From NCBI RefSeq assembly GCF_042686175.1, contig NZ_JBHUOR010000141.1, positions 1 to 64,000 of the forward strand: 64,000 nt of DNA, given 5' to 3'. The notes below the pieces were generated by a model that saw only the letters and a list, made by a program, of their open reading frames with translations, was not told where the DNA came from and did not search any database. The stretch's first letter is position 1, and the number at the start of each line of letters is the position of its first letter. Of this stretch, positions 18,102-26,662 are shown piece by piece. The position numbers were made by a program, and so were the translations under genes. This stretch comes from Kurthia populi. GTDB taxonomy: Bacteria > Bacillota > Bacilli > Bacillales_A > Planococcaceae.

Positions 18102-19163
18102 CTATTTTTCTGGTTGCTCAGGAACTTCAATTTTACCAGCGATGATATCTTCTTTTGCTGAGTCAACTTCTTTTTGTGTTTTATCAGAAATTGCACCGTG
18201 TGAATCAGCAAGACCTACACCATCATCTTTAAGACCGTAAGTTACTGTTTCGCCACCTGGGAAATCACCATCAGCTGAACGTTTGATCATATCTTGCGCA
18301 GCAACGTCAACGCGTTTTAATACAGATGTCATCACAATATTTGTTTTATCGTCAACTTTACCTTCATCATATTGGTCACGGTCTACACCGATTGCCCATA
18401 CGTCATTACCAGATTTTTTCTGAGCAATTGCTTCAGTGAATAAACCTTGACCTGTACCACCAGCTGCATGGAATACGATATCCGCGCCACCGTCATACAT
18501 ACGTTTAGAGATTGCTTGACCTTTCGCTGCGTCACCAAATGAACCAGCATATTGAACGTCAACTTTCACTTTAGGATCAGCTGCTTTAGCACCTGCTACG
18601 AAACCTGCTTCAAAACCACCGATGATATTACCTTCCATACCGCCTAAGAAGCCAACTTTACCAGTTTTTGATTCTAATGCTGCGGCAACACCCGCTAAGT
18701 AAGAAGCTTCGTTTGCTTTAAACATAATTGATGTAACATTATCTAAATCTGGTACTACTGAATCGATAATAGCGATTTTCGCATCTTTTTGTTGAGCGGC
18801 TACTTCTTTCACTGAGTCTTCTAATTTAAATCCTACCGCAAATACTAAGTCAAAGTCACGACGAACTAAGTTGTTAATATTTGTTGTAAAATCAGAGTCA
18901 GAAGCTGATTGTAAATAATCGTAACCACCATCGCCTTTTTTCAGACCAGCCTCTTTCCCATAAGCTTGTAGACCTTCCCAAGTTGATTGGTTAAATGAAC
19001 GGTCATCAATACCACCTGTATCCGTTACCATTGCTACTGAGAATGAATCTTTGTTGTCTCCACCTTTAGAATCGTCTTTCGAATCACTTGAACCACAAGC
19101 TGCCAATAAAGTACCTGACGCTAATAATGCTGTCAATGCTAAACCAATTTTACGCTTTTTCAA
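18102..19163 (-). CDS. nupN: BMP family nucleoside-binding lipoprotein NupN
   Basis: The 353-residue protein begins with a lipoprotein signal peptide: charged MKKRK, a hydrophobic core and lipobox LAAC with the modified Cys at about 23. A Ser/Asp/Lys-rich linker follows, then a BMP (PnrA-like) periplasmic-binding fold (VTDTGGIDDRSFNQS... VGFLGGMEGNIIGGFEAGF). It would capture nucleosides outside the membrane and pass them to NupPQ. A terminator-like hairpin follows, then nupO. B. subtilis NupN (YufN) is the closest match by context. Confidence 0.92.
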   Translation of the reverse strand: MKKRKIGLALTALLASGTLLAACGSSDSKDDSKGGDNKDSFSVAMVTDTGGIDDRSFNQSTWEGLQAYGKEAGLKKGDGGYDYLQSASDSDFTTNINNLVRRDFDLVFAVGFKLEDSVKEVAAQQKDAKIAIIDSVVPDLDNVTSIMFKANEASYLAGVAAALESKTGKVGFLGGMEGNIIGGFEAGFVAGAKAADPKVKVDVQYAGSFGDAAKGQAISKRMYDGGADIVFHAAGGTGQGLFTEAIAQKKSGNDVWAIGVDRDQYDEGKVDDKTNIVMTSVLKRVDVAAQDMIKRSADGDFPGGETVTYGLKDDGVGLADSHGAISDKTQKEVDSAKEDIIAGKIEVPEQPEK

Positions 19164-19238
19164 TTTGGAGTCCTCCCAAAAAAGTGAAATTTTTATTTTT
19201 TGTATTGCTACGATAGCAGAAATGAATACGCTGATTTG

Positions 19239-19967
19239 TTATACACGCTTACGAACTACATGAAAGCTAAATTTATCAGCTCGGAAATAGTTGCGTGAGT
19301 AAAGAACCACTCGATCGTTATCATCATAGTGGAACTGCTTTAATACGAGTAAAGCTTGATCTGCTTTACAATTTAAGATTGGAGATACTTCATTGTGATA
19401 GCCAATAGGGTCAATATATGTCACTGCATATGACACGTGAATATCACCTGATTGTTCTAAAGATTGAAAAATCGATGGATTCTCCATTGTTAAAAAATCT
19501 GCCGATAGATAACTACTTGGCACTTGGTCTACACAATAGACGACGGGTTCCCCATCCGCTGTACGAACACGTTTAATCGTCATTATAGATTCATCTTCAT
19601 CGCATTGAAAGCGCTTAATATCTTCTTCAGTCGAAATAGAAGCCGTGGAACTAATATATGTTGTGCCAGGCTCCATGCCTACTTCTTCGATCATTGAAGA
19701 AATGCTCGAAAGTTGTTCAATTCCTGATGTGAACACGGGTTTTGGGTTAACGAAAGTACCTACACCATGCCTGCGAACAATGATATTTTCCTCTTCCAAC
19801 AGTCGCAATGCTTCACGAAGCGTTGCGCGACTGACTCCTAATGATTTAGAAAGTTCAAATTCTGATGGTAGTTTTTCATTTTCTTTAAAAACACCATTTT
19901 CAATATCCGTCTTTAAATGATCAATTACTTGGAGATACAGATGACGATGATCTGATTTTATAGCCAT
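19239..19967 (-). CDS. GntR/HutC-family transcriptional regulator (YmfC-like)
   Basis: The 242-residue protein has an N-terminal winged HTH (about 10-75: YLQVIDHLKTDIENGVFKENEKLPSEFELSKSLGVSRATLREALRLLEEENI) and a C-terminal UTRA effector domain (about 95-240). Position beside the spoIIIE/ftsK gene matches B. subtilis ymfC, whereas here it also sits directly upstream of the nucleoside importer with only 75 nt and no terminator between. Regulation of nupN-Q is therefore plausible, as is autoregulation through heptamer repeats in front of its own gene. The effector is unknown. Confidence 0.88.
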   Translation of the reverse strand: MAIKSDHRHLYLQVIDHLKTDIENGVFKENEKLPSEFELSKSLGVSRATLREALRLLEEENIIVRRHGVGTFVNPKPVFTSGIEQLSSISSMIEEVGMEPGTTYISSTASISTEEDIKRFQCDEDESIMTIKRVRTADGEPVVYCVDQVPSSYLSADFLTMENPSIFQSLEQSGDIHVSYAVTYIDPIGYHNEVSPILNCKADQALLVLKQFHYDDNDRVVLYSRNYFRADKFSFHVVRKRV

Positions 19968-19981
19968 TCAAATCACCACCA

Positions 19982-20026
19982 ATCAGTCATCAGACATCAG
20001 ACGTAGAACATTTCTGCTAATCAGAC
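19982..20026 (-). promoter_or_regulatory. Tandem GTCTGAT heptamers upstream of the GntR gene
   Basis: On the minus strand GTCTGAT occurs at 20026-20020, then twice in tandem at 20002-19989, followed at once by the variant GACTGAT (19988-19982). The repeats lie between a likely -10 (TATAGT, 20030-20035, weak -35) and the start codon, where a repressor would block transcription. Confidence 0.5.
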
Positions 20027-20132
20027 AATACTATATCACTTTTAATTTAATAAATAAATAGCTTTAAACAAAAACTGTGTTAAAACAGCGAAAATTTTCT
20101 AACATTTATAATTTTTTCGTCAATTGTATAGT

Positions 20133-20169
20133 AAAAAAATGCAGGGACTCCAAAAACTTCCCTGCATTT
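20133..20169 (-). terminator. Terminator after ftsK/spoIIIE
   Basis: An 11-bp perfect stem (20137-20147 with 20159-20169) with TTTTTTTAC after it on the minus strand. Confidence 0.88.
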
Positions 20170-20177
20170 ATATCAAT

Positions 20178-22562
20178 TTACTTACTTATTAATATTTGAC
20201 GTGGCTTACTTTTTTCCGCAGGACCTACAACACCATGTTCTTCCATCTGATCCATGATGCGAGCAGCTCTCGCATAGCCAATTTTTAACTTGCGCTGTAA
20301 AAATGATACAGATGCATTGTCCTGTTCTACAACAAGGCGCACCGCTTCATTATAAAGCTCATCTGTATCCTCATCTGCCTCAGGTGCAATGTCCTCATCT
20401 GTTGGAATCATTTCTTCTTGGTATTGTGCTTTTTGCTGACTAATGACATATGCGACAATATCTTGTACTTCTTCATCTGAAACAAATGCACCTTGAACAC
20501 GTGTCGGTTTTGATTCACCAGAAGGTAGGAATAGCATATCCCCACGTCCTAGTAAACGCTCTGCCCCGCCCATATCCAAAATAGTACGTGAATCAATTTG
20601 TGACGATACAGCGAATGCAATACGAGATGGAATATTCGCCTTAATAACCCCCGTTAACACATTTACAGAAGGTCTTTGAGTGGCAATAATTAAATGAATG
20701 CCTGCCGCACGCGCCATTTGTGCTAAACGCATAATCGAATCTTCTACATCGCCTGCTGCTACAAGCATTAAATCAGCAAGTTCATCCACAATCACAACAA
20801 TAAAAGGTAAATGTGGATGCTTTTCATTATTTTCTTCGTTAAATCGATCTACATGTTTATTATAACCTTCAATATTTCTTGTGCCTGTATGTGAAAATAA
20901 ATCATAGCGTCGTTCCATCTCACTAACTACTTTCTTTAGGGCTTCAGAAGCTTTGCGTGGGTCCGTTACAACGGGTGCCAATAGATGCGGCACACCATTA
21001 TAAACACTTAATTCAACCATTTTAGGGTCAATCATCATCATTTTTACTTCATGTGGTTTAGCCCGCATTAAAATACTAATAATAATACTATTAATACAAA
21101 CTGATTTACCACTACCAGTAGAACCTGCTACTAATAAATGTGGCATTTTGTTTAATTTTGTTAGTTTTGCCTCTCCTGAAATATCGCGACCTAAGCCAAC
21201 AACCAATTTTTCATCTGGTTTATTACTTGGAGAAGCTTCTAATACAGAACGTAAGCTAACCATTGAAATTTCTTTATTCGGCACTTCAATCCCCACAGCA
21301 GATTTACCTGGAATTGGCGCTTCAATACGAATATCTTTTGCAGCTAATGCCAATGCCATATCATCTTGTAAATTAACGATTTTACTAACCTTCACGCCAC
21401 GTTTAGGTAAAACTTCATATTCTGTAACAGCTGGCCCCAAATGCACTTCTGTCACATTAGCCTGAACACCAAAAGCATCTAATGTTTGCTCAATCGTTCT
21501 AGCATTTTGTTCAATAACTTCAAATTCAGCAGACTGATCTTTTACGGGCGGCAAGGCGAGTAAATCCATTTTTGGTAAATCATAAGCCTCATTTTGTACT
21601 ATACCCGCTTCTGACATAATAGTATCTTGTTGTTTCTGTGAATTTTTGTCTATTTTTTCCTCTTCTTTAACTACTGGTTGTTCTTCTTCGACTGCAATAT
21701 TTTGCGTATAAGCTGAAATGTTCAACGCTGGTTTTTTTATACTGTCAGATTTACTATCTGCTATAACAGTTTCTTCTTTAGCTTTCTGACTAGTTTTGTG
21801 TTGCTTTGACTTATCAGAAATAACTGGCTCTAGCTCTTCTTCCATTTTTTCTTCACGAGCATACATAACCTCGTCACGTCTTTTAGCAATTTCCTCACGC
21901 CACTTTGGAATTTGTTCCATTAAATACGGTACAAGTGCTTTCCCTGTCAATAAGATGATGCCAATCGCAATAAATAATACAGCTACTATTTTCGACCCTG
22001 TCATGTCCACGAGATTGTGAAATACTGCATACAAAACCGTTCCTAAAAGGCCGCCTCCAAGAAACCCATCTGGTTCTATATACGATTTTTCATGTACAAT
22101 TAAGCCCCAGCTTTCGCTTAAAATACTTGTATTACGGTCAATCGATTCTCCATTATATAAATCATTAAACATCGCAATATGACTAAACAATGTCACACTA
22201 CATAATAAACTGATGACACCCCAAATATAGCGATTTTTAAATGCTGGTAGCGTACGTCGCATCATCAAATAAACCGCATACCAAATCATAAAGATTGGTA
22301 ATAATAAATACCAATTACCAATTAATAATTTACTGAGTCCTTGAAAAAAACGCCCAATTAAACCAAACTGAAACATTGTAATAAAAGCAACTGCTATTAA
22401 AACTAGTCCGACAATTTCATAAGACAAGGAAGGTCGCTTTTTTGCTGTCGCTTGTTTTTTCATCGGTGTTTTACGAGCATTAGGCTTCTTTGAAGACTCA
22501 CGCTTCGTTGTTGTCGTTTGTTGTTTGCGAGTCGTCGTTTGCTTTGTCTTGTTCGACGCCAT
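20178..22562 (-). CDS. ftsK: DNA translocase FtsK/SpoIIIE
   Basis: This 794-residue protein is close in length to B. subtilis SpoIIIE (787 aa) and sits at the spoIIIE locus. It has a basic Lys/Thr-rich N-terminus and four transmembrane helices within about 45-205. An acidic linker follows, then a RecA-like motor with Walker A AGSTGSGKS near residue 478 and Walker B FIVVIVDELADL. The C-terminal winged-helix gamma domain (NASVSFLQRKLKIGYARAARIMDQMEEHGVVG) reads SRS/KOPS-type polarity sequences. It pumps chromosomal DNA through closing septa. Whether it has a sporulation role here is doubtful given the missing sporulation genes nearby. The tepA gene that lies upstream in B. subtilis is absent. 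Confidence 0.94.
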   Translation of the reverse strand: MASNKTKQTTTRKQQTTTTKRESSKKPNARKTPMKKQATAKKRPSLSYEIVGLVLIAVAFITMFQFGLIGRFFQGLSKLLIGNWYLLLPIFMIWYAVYLMMRRTLPAFKNRYIWGVISLLCSVTLFSHIAMFNDLYNGESIDRNTSILSESWGLIVHEKSYIEPDGFLGGGLLGTVLYAVFHNLVDMTGSKIVAVLFIAIGIILLTGKALVPYLMEQIPKWREEIAKRRDEVMYAREEKMEEELEPVISDKSKQHKTSQKAKEETVIADSKSDSIKKPALNISAYTQNIAVEEEQPVVKEEEKIDKNSQKQQDTIMSEAGIVQNEAYDLPKMDLLALPPVKDQSAEFEVIEQNARTIEQTLDAFGVQANVTEVHLGPAVTEYEVLPKRGVKVSKIVNLQDDMALALAAKDIRIEAPIPGKSAVGIEVPNKEISMVSLRSVLEASPSNKPDEKLVVGLGRDISGEAKLTKLNKMPHLLVAGSTGSGKSVCINSIIISILMRAKPHEVKMMMIDPKMVELSVYNGVPHLLAPVVTDPRKASEALKKVVSEMERRYDLFSHTGTRNIEGYNKHVDRFNEENNEKHPHLPFIVVIVDELADLMLVAAGDVEDSIMRLAQMARAAGIHLIIATQRPSVNVLTGVIKANIPSRIAFAVSSQIDSRTILDMGGAERLLGRGDMLFLPSGESKPTRVQGAFVSDEEVQDIVAYVISQQKAQYQEEMIPTDEDIAPEADEDTDELYNEAVRLVVEQDNASVSFLQRKLKIGYARAARIMDQMEEHGVVGPAEKSKPRQILISK

Positions 22563-22607
22563 GCCGTCACCTACTTTCTTTCTTCATTATACCTTGTAGT
22601 AAAAATG

Positions 22608-22647
22608 AAAAAAAGGATTCCCTGCCAAGAGGCAAGGAATCCCTTTT
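22608..22647 (-). terminator. Terminator after rnjB
   Basis: An imperfect stem (22615-22626 with 22631-22642: GGATTCC/GGAATCC plus TGCC/GGCA) just past the rnjB stop, followed by TTTTTTTTCATTTTT on the minus strand. Confidence 0.78.
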
Positions 22648-22654
22648 AGAATAA

Positions 22655-24322
22655 TTAATATTCCATGATAATTGGAATAATCATTGGACGACGTTTTGTT
22701 TTTTGGTATAAGTAACCATTTAACGTATCACGAATTTCTTGTTTAATACTTGTCCATTCATAAGAACCTTTTGTTACGTATTTTTCAACAACGCCTCGTA
22801 CAAGTTTTGCTGATTCATCCATTAGCTCTTCAGATTCACGTACATACACGAACCCACGAGATAAGATTTCTGGACCTGAGGCAATTTTTTTCAATTTACG
22901 ATTAATTGTTACAACAACGATGAAAATACCATCTTGTGATAGTAATTTACGATCACGCAATACGATGTTACCCACATCGCCGACACCAATACCATCGATT
23001 AATACATTACCCGCTGTTATGCGGCCAGCCATACGCATTTTACCATTTTTGTATTCGACAATATCACCTTTATCCGCGATAAAGATTTGTGATTTTTGTA
23101 AACCGACATCTTGCGCTAATTTTGAATGCGTAATTAACATACGATATTCACCTTGGATTGGGATAAAGTATTTAGGTTGCATTAGATTTAGCATTAATTT
23201 TAAATCTTCTTGTGAACCATGTCCTGATACGTGAACTTTTTTATCTGCTGAGAATACTTTTGCACCTAGCTTAGATAATTCATTCATTGTATCAGCCATT
23301 TGCACTTCCATACTTGGAGATGGTGTAAATGTAATTAAAACCGTATCATTTTGTTTAATGCGTAAATCGCGGTGGTGTTTACGGATAATTTTTTCTAATC
23401 CTTCAAGTGGTTCACCTTGATTACCTGTAATAATTGCAACGATTTCATTATCTTCATAATCAGACATTTTATTAACTGGAATGATTTTTTCTGAATCAAT
23501 TTCTAAATAGCCTAAACGCATACCTACTTCAAAAATTGTTTCTAAGCTACGACCTACGATTGCCACTTTACGACCTGAAGCAATTGCCTGATCAAATACT
23601 TGTTGAATACGAATGAAGTTAGATGCGTATAACGCTACTAGAATACGGCCTTCTGCTTTGTGGAATGTTTTTTCTAAACGAGTTTTTACAACGTTCTCTG
23701 ATAATGTATAGCCTTCTTTTTCAGCTTCTGTAGAATCTGACATTAAGATGAATACACCTTCATCACCAAGCGCTGCCATTTTAGCGATGTCTGGGCGATA
23801 TTTACCTTTTGCTGATTGATCAAATTTAAATTCACCTGTATGAACGATAGCACCCTCTGATGTATGGAATACAACACCTAATGAGTCTGGAATACTATGC
23901 GTTGTATGGAAGAATGTCACATACGTCGTTTTAAAGTTCATACGGCTTTTGTTTGTTACCTCAAAGAATTTTACTTGATGAGGTGCTGGATTTGCTTTTA
24001 AATGTTCTTTTGCTAACGCAATTGTTAAACGAGAGCCATATACTGGTGCATTTACTTTACTTAATAAGTAAGCCACCGAACCGATAGCATCTTCGTGACC
24101 ATGTGTTAAGAAAATCCCTTTGACACGATCTTTATTTTCTACTAAGTAACTCATATCTGGAATGACGTAATCAATCCCTAACATTTCGTCCTCTGGAAAC
24201 ATTAATCCACTATCTACTACGAAAATATCATCGTCGATTTCGACAACGTACATCGCTTTACCGATTTCACTCACGCCACCTAGTGGAATAACGCGAATCG
24301 TTTCATTTTTAATTTTTGCCAC
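22655..24322 (-). CDS. rnjB: RNase J2-like metallo-beta-lactamase ribonuclease
   Basis: The 555-residue protein has the RNase J layout: beta-lactamase and beta-CASP domains, then a C-terminal domain ending TKRRPMIIPIIMEY. The metal-site motif that reads HGHEDH in RNase J1 is HGHEDA here, and TGDFKFD reads TGEFKFD. RNase J2 of B. subtilis is likewise altered at the last His (HGHDEN). This protein is therefore likely the weakly active partner that joins RNase J1 in mRNA decay. The position next to dapA and spoIIIE matches rnjB. The start is GTG at 24322, seven bases after AGGAGG; the longer frame from 24370 covers the promoter. Confidence 0.9.
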   Translation of the reverse strand: MAKIKNETIRVIPLGGVSEIGKAMYVVEIDDDIFVVDSGLMFPEDEMLGIDYVIPDMSYLVENKDRVKGIFLTHGHEDAIGSVAYLLSKVNAPVYGSRLTIALAKEHLKANPAPHQVKFFEVTNKSRMNFKTTYVTFFHTTHSIPDSLGVVFHTSEGAIVHTGEFKFDQSAKGKYRPDIAKMAALGDEGVFILMSDSTEAEKEGYTLSENVVKTRLEKTFHKAEGRILVALYASNFIRIQQVFDQAIASGRKVAIVGRSLETIFEVGMRLGYLEIDSEKIIPVNKMSDYEDNEIVAIITGNQGEPLEGLEKIIRKHHRDLRIKQNDTVLITFTPSPSMEVQMADTMNELSKLGAKVFSADKKVHVSGHGSQEDLKLMLNLMQPKYFIPIQGEYRMLITHSKLAQDVGLQKSQIFIADKGDIVEYKNGKMRMAGRITAGNVLIDGIGVGDVGNIVLRDRKLLSQDGIFIVVVTINRKLKKIASGPEILSRGFVYVRESEELMDESAKLVRGVVEKYVTKGSYEWTSIKQEIRDTLNGYLYQKTKRRPMIIPIIMEY

Positions 24323-24368
24323 TTCTTTTCCTCCTAAAATATATCCCGTACAGCAACCACTTACACTC

Positions 24369-24397
24369 ATTATAATTGTTTACCCAATATTACACAA
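24369..24397 (-). promoter_or_regulatory. Promoter of rnjB
   Basis: TTGTGT (24392-24397), 17 nt and TATAAT (24369-24374) lie about 47 nt upstream of the GTG start. Confidence 0.65.
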
Positions 24398-24436
24398 TTA
24401 AAAAAATGTCAATTCATGCCGTTATATCACGTTTCC

Positions 24437-24474
24437 AAAAAAAAAGAGTATCTAGATTTTCTCTAGAATACTCT
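24437..24474 (-). terminator. Terminator after dapA
   Basis: AGAGTATCTAGA (24445-24456) pairs with TCTAGAATACTCT (24462-24474) with a one-base bulge, followed by nine T on the minus strand. The arm GAATACTCT is repeated at 24476-24484, so an alternative pairing exists. Confidence 0.88.
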
Positions 24475-24500
24475 CGAATACTCTCGGTCAATTAATCTAC

Positions 24501-25403
24501 TTAAACCGTAGCAAAAGATTTTTGTTGTTCAAAATAAGCATCCCATACAATATCAAATGCTGCCTTCTCTTCATCTGTTAACGCTACGATTGGTAAACGT
24601 ACATTCTCATTACATAAACCTAATTTTGATAACGCATATTTAACTGGTGATGGACTTGGTTGCGCGAATAATGCTCGAATTAACGGTAATAATGCTTGAT
24701 GAATTTTTGCTGCTTCTGCATGACGGCCCTCTTTAAATAAAGAAATCATCGTTTGCATATCATTCCCAACAACATGTGCCGCTACTGATATAACACCATG
24801 TCCACCAACTGCTAATAATGGTAATGTAATGCCGTCATCCCCACTATACACTTTGAAATCATCTGGAGTTGAAGCAAGGATTTCAGACATTTGGTCTAAA
24901 TCACCACTTGCTTCTTTAATGATTTGGATATTTGGTACTTGTGCCAGTTTGGCAACCGTTTCCGGTGCAATATTAATGCCTGTACGTCCTGGAATATTAT
25001 AAAGCATTACTGGAATATCTACAGACTGCGCAATATCAACAAAGTGAGCGTAGATTCCGCGTTGATTTGGCTTATTATAGTAAGGTGCTACTAGCATAAC
25101 ACCATCTACCCCAGCAACTTCAGCTTTTTGAGCCATAATTTTTGAGTAGTATGTTTCATTATCACCAACACCTGCAATAACTGGTACACGACCGTTAACG
25201 CGGTCTACTGTATATTTTAAAACATCTAATTTTTCTTCCGTTGACAATGTTGGAACTTCTCCTGTTGTACCTAATACAACAATTGTATCTGTTCCAGTTG
25301 AAATTAAATGTTCAATCATACCCGCTAAATGTTTATAGTCTACCATTGCTCCATCTTTCGTAAATGGTGTGACCATTGCTGTTCCAATATTACCTAAATC
25401 CAT
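24501..25403 (-). CDS. dapA: 4-hydroxy-tetrahydrodipicolinate synthase
   Basis: DapA condenses pyruvate with aspartate semialdehyde, the first step specific to lysine and meso-diaminopimelate synthesis. The 300-residue TIM barrel shows Schiff-base lysine K163 (IIKEASG), Tyr135 in MLYNIPGRTG and GTTGEVPTL near 45-53 (Ser is more common than the Val). Start ATG at 25403 (MDLGNIGTAM) aligns with the B. subtilis protein; the ATG at 25412 directly abuts the AAGGGG site. It follows asd by about 20 nt, so precursor and product enzymes are co-transcribed. The dapG gene usual between them in Bacillus is missing. Confidence 0.94.
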   Translation of the reverse strand: MDLGNIGTAMVTPFTKDGAMVDYKHLAGMIEHLISTGTDTIVVLGTTGEVPTLSTEEKLDVLKYTVDRVNGRVPVIAGVGDNETYYSKIMAQKAEVAGVDGVMLVAPYYNKPNQRGIYAHFVDIAQSVDIPVMLYNIPGRTGINIAPETVAKLAQVPNIQIIKEASGDLDQMSEILASTPDDFKVYSGDDGITLPLLAVGGHGVISVAAHVVGNDMQTMISLFKEGRHAEAAKIHQALLPLIRALFAQPSPSPVKYALSKLGLCNENVRLPIVALTDEEKAAFDIVWDAYFEQQKSFATV

Positions 25404-25423
25404 TTTTGCCATCCCCTTAAATT

Positions 25424-26467
25424 TTATAGTAAGCCGTCTTCAAGCATTGCTTCTGCAATTTGCACTGAGTTAAGTGCTGCACCTTTTAATAGATTGTCTG
25501 ATACAACCCACAGATGGAAGCCTTTATCATTATTTAAATCTTTACGAATACGACCTACAAACGTTTCACCTTTACCTTCTGCTTCAAGTGGTGTTGGGTA
25601 TTCTTGGTTTGCTGGATCATCTTGTAATACAACCCCTGGTGCAGCTTTTAAGACATTTTGAATATCTGCAACTGTAACACCTGCTTGTTCTACTTCGATA
25701 AAAATTGATTCAGAGTGCCCCGCTACAACAGGAACACGTACACAAGTTGCTGCTACTGGTAGTTCAGGTGCATGCATGATTTTTTTTGTTTCATTAATCA
25801 TTTTCATTTCTTCGTATGTAAAACCATTATCAGTGAAAACATCGATTTGTGGTAATACATTACGTGCGATTGGGAAGTGACGTTTATCGCCTTTAACTGG
25901 TAAAATAGTTGCTTCTACATCTTTCCCTTTTTCCCATTGTACACTTTGCTCATGCAGTTCTTCGATTGCACTCACACCAGAGCCTGATACAGCTTGATAT
26001 GTCGACACAATTAAATTATTTAAACCGTATGCTTGACGAATTGGCTCAAGTGCTACCATCATTTGAATTGTTGAACAGTTTGGATTTGCAATAATTCCTT
26101 TATGTTCTTTAATATCTGCACGATTTACTTCTGGCACAACAAGCGGAACATCGGGGTCCATACGAAATGCACTCGTATTATCAATTACGACCGCGCCTCG
26201 TTCTGCTGCAGCATGTGCTAATGCCGTTGATACAGAACCACCTGCTGAAAATAATGCTACATCGACTCCTTCAAATGATTCTGGTGTTGCTTCTTCAAGT
26301 ACATATGTTTCGCCATTGAATGATAACTCCTTGCCAGCAGAACGCTTTGATGCAAGTAACTTCAATTTACCTACTGGAAACTTTCTCTTTGAAAGTTGCT
26401 CCATCATTTTTGTTCCTACTGCTCCTGTAGCACCGACAACTGCTACTGTTAATTGTTTCGTCATCAT
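25424..26467 (-). CDS. asd: Aspartate-semialdehyde dehydrogenase
   Basis: Asd reduces aspartyl phosphate to aspartate semialdehyde with NADPH, the branch point to lysine/DAP, threonine and methionine. The 347-residue protein has the N-terminal nucleotide motif GATGAVG near 12-18, catalytic Cys131 in NPNCSTIQ and a C-terminal GFHLWVVSDNLLKGAALN. It begins with two ATG codons, either of which may be used, after GGGAGAG. In B. subtilis spoVFA and spoVFB precede asd; here the preceding gene is the M16 peptidase with its own terminator. Confidence 0.95.
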   Translation of the reverse strand: MMTKQLTVAVVGATGAVGTKMMEQLSKRKFPVGKLKLLASKRSAGKELSFNGETYVLEEATPESFEGVDVALFSAGGSVSTALAHAAAERGAVVIDNTSAFRMDPDVPLVVPEVNRADIKEHKGIIANPNCSTIQMMVALEPIRQAYGLNNLIVSTYQAVSGSGVSAIEELHEQSVQWEKGKDVEATILPVKGDKRHFPIARNVLPQIDVFTDNGFTYEEMKMINETKKIMHAPELPVAATCVRVPVVAGHSESIFIEVEQAGVTVADIQNVLKAAPGVVLQDDPANQEYPTPLEAEGKGETFVGRIRKDLNNDKGFHLWVVSDNLLKGAALNSVQIAEAMLEDGLL

Positions 26468-26507
26468 CCATCTCTCCCTATGTTTATAAAAAACTATAAT
26501 TGGCGTT

Positions 26508-26534
26508 ATTGTATCACAATAATTCAGTATTGTG
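26508..26534 (-). promoter_or_regulatory. Likely -10 and operator-like palindrome before asd
   Basis: TACAAT (26508-26513) is a good -10, but the -35 position is poor. The spacer holds a perfect palindrome, CACAATA-6nt-TATTGTG (26515-26534), which may bind a regulator of the asd-dapA operon. No lysine riboswitch is recognisable in the 190-nt gap. Confidence 0.4.
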
Positions 26535-26619
26535 TATAATAATCCGACTATTTTGGATATTCTAGCATTTTAAAGCGTTTACATAACGAAATATAACATG
26601 AACTGAAGTGTTCATTTAA

Positions 26620-26662
26620 ACAAAAAAGAAATAAGATGCATTTGACTGCATCTCATTTCTTT
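26620..26662 (-). terminator. Terminator after the M16 peptidase
   Basis: A 16-bp stem with one mismatch (26625-26640 with 26647-26662) overlaps the stop codon of the peptidase gene and is followed by six T on the minus strand. Confidence 0.85.
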
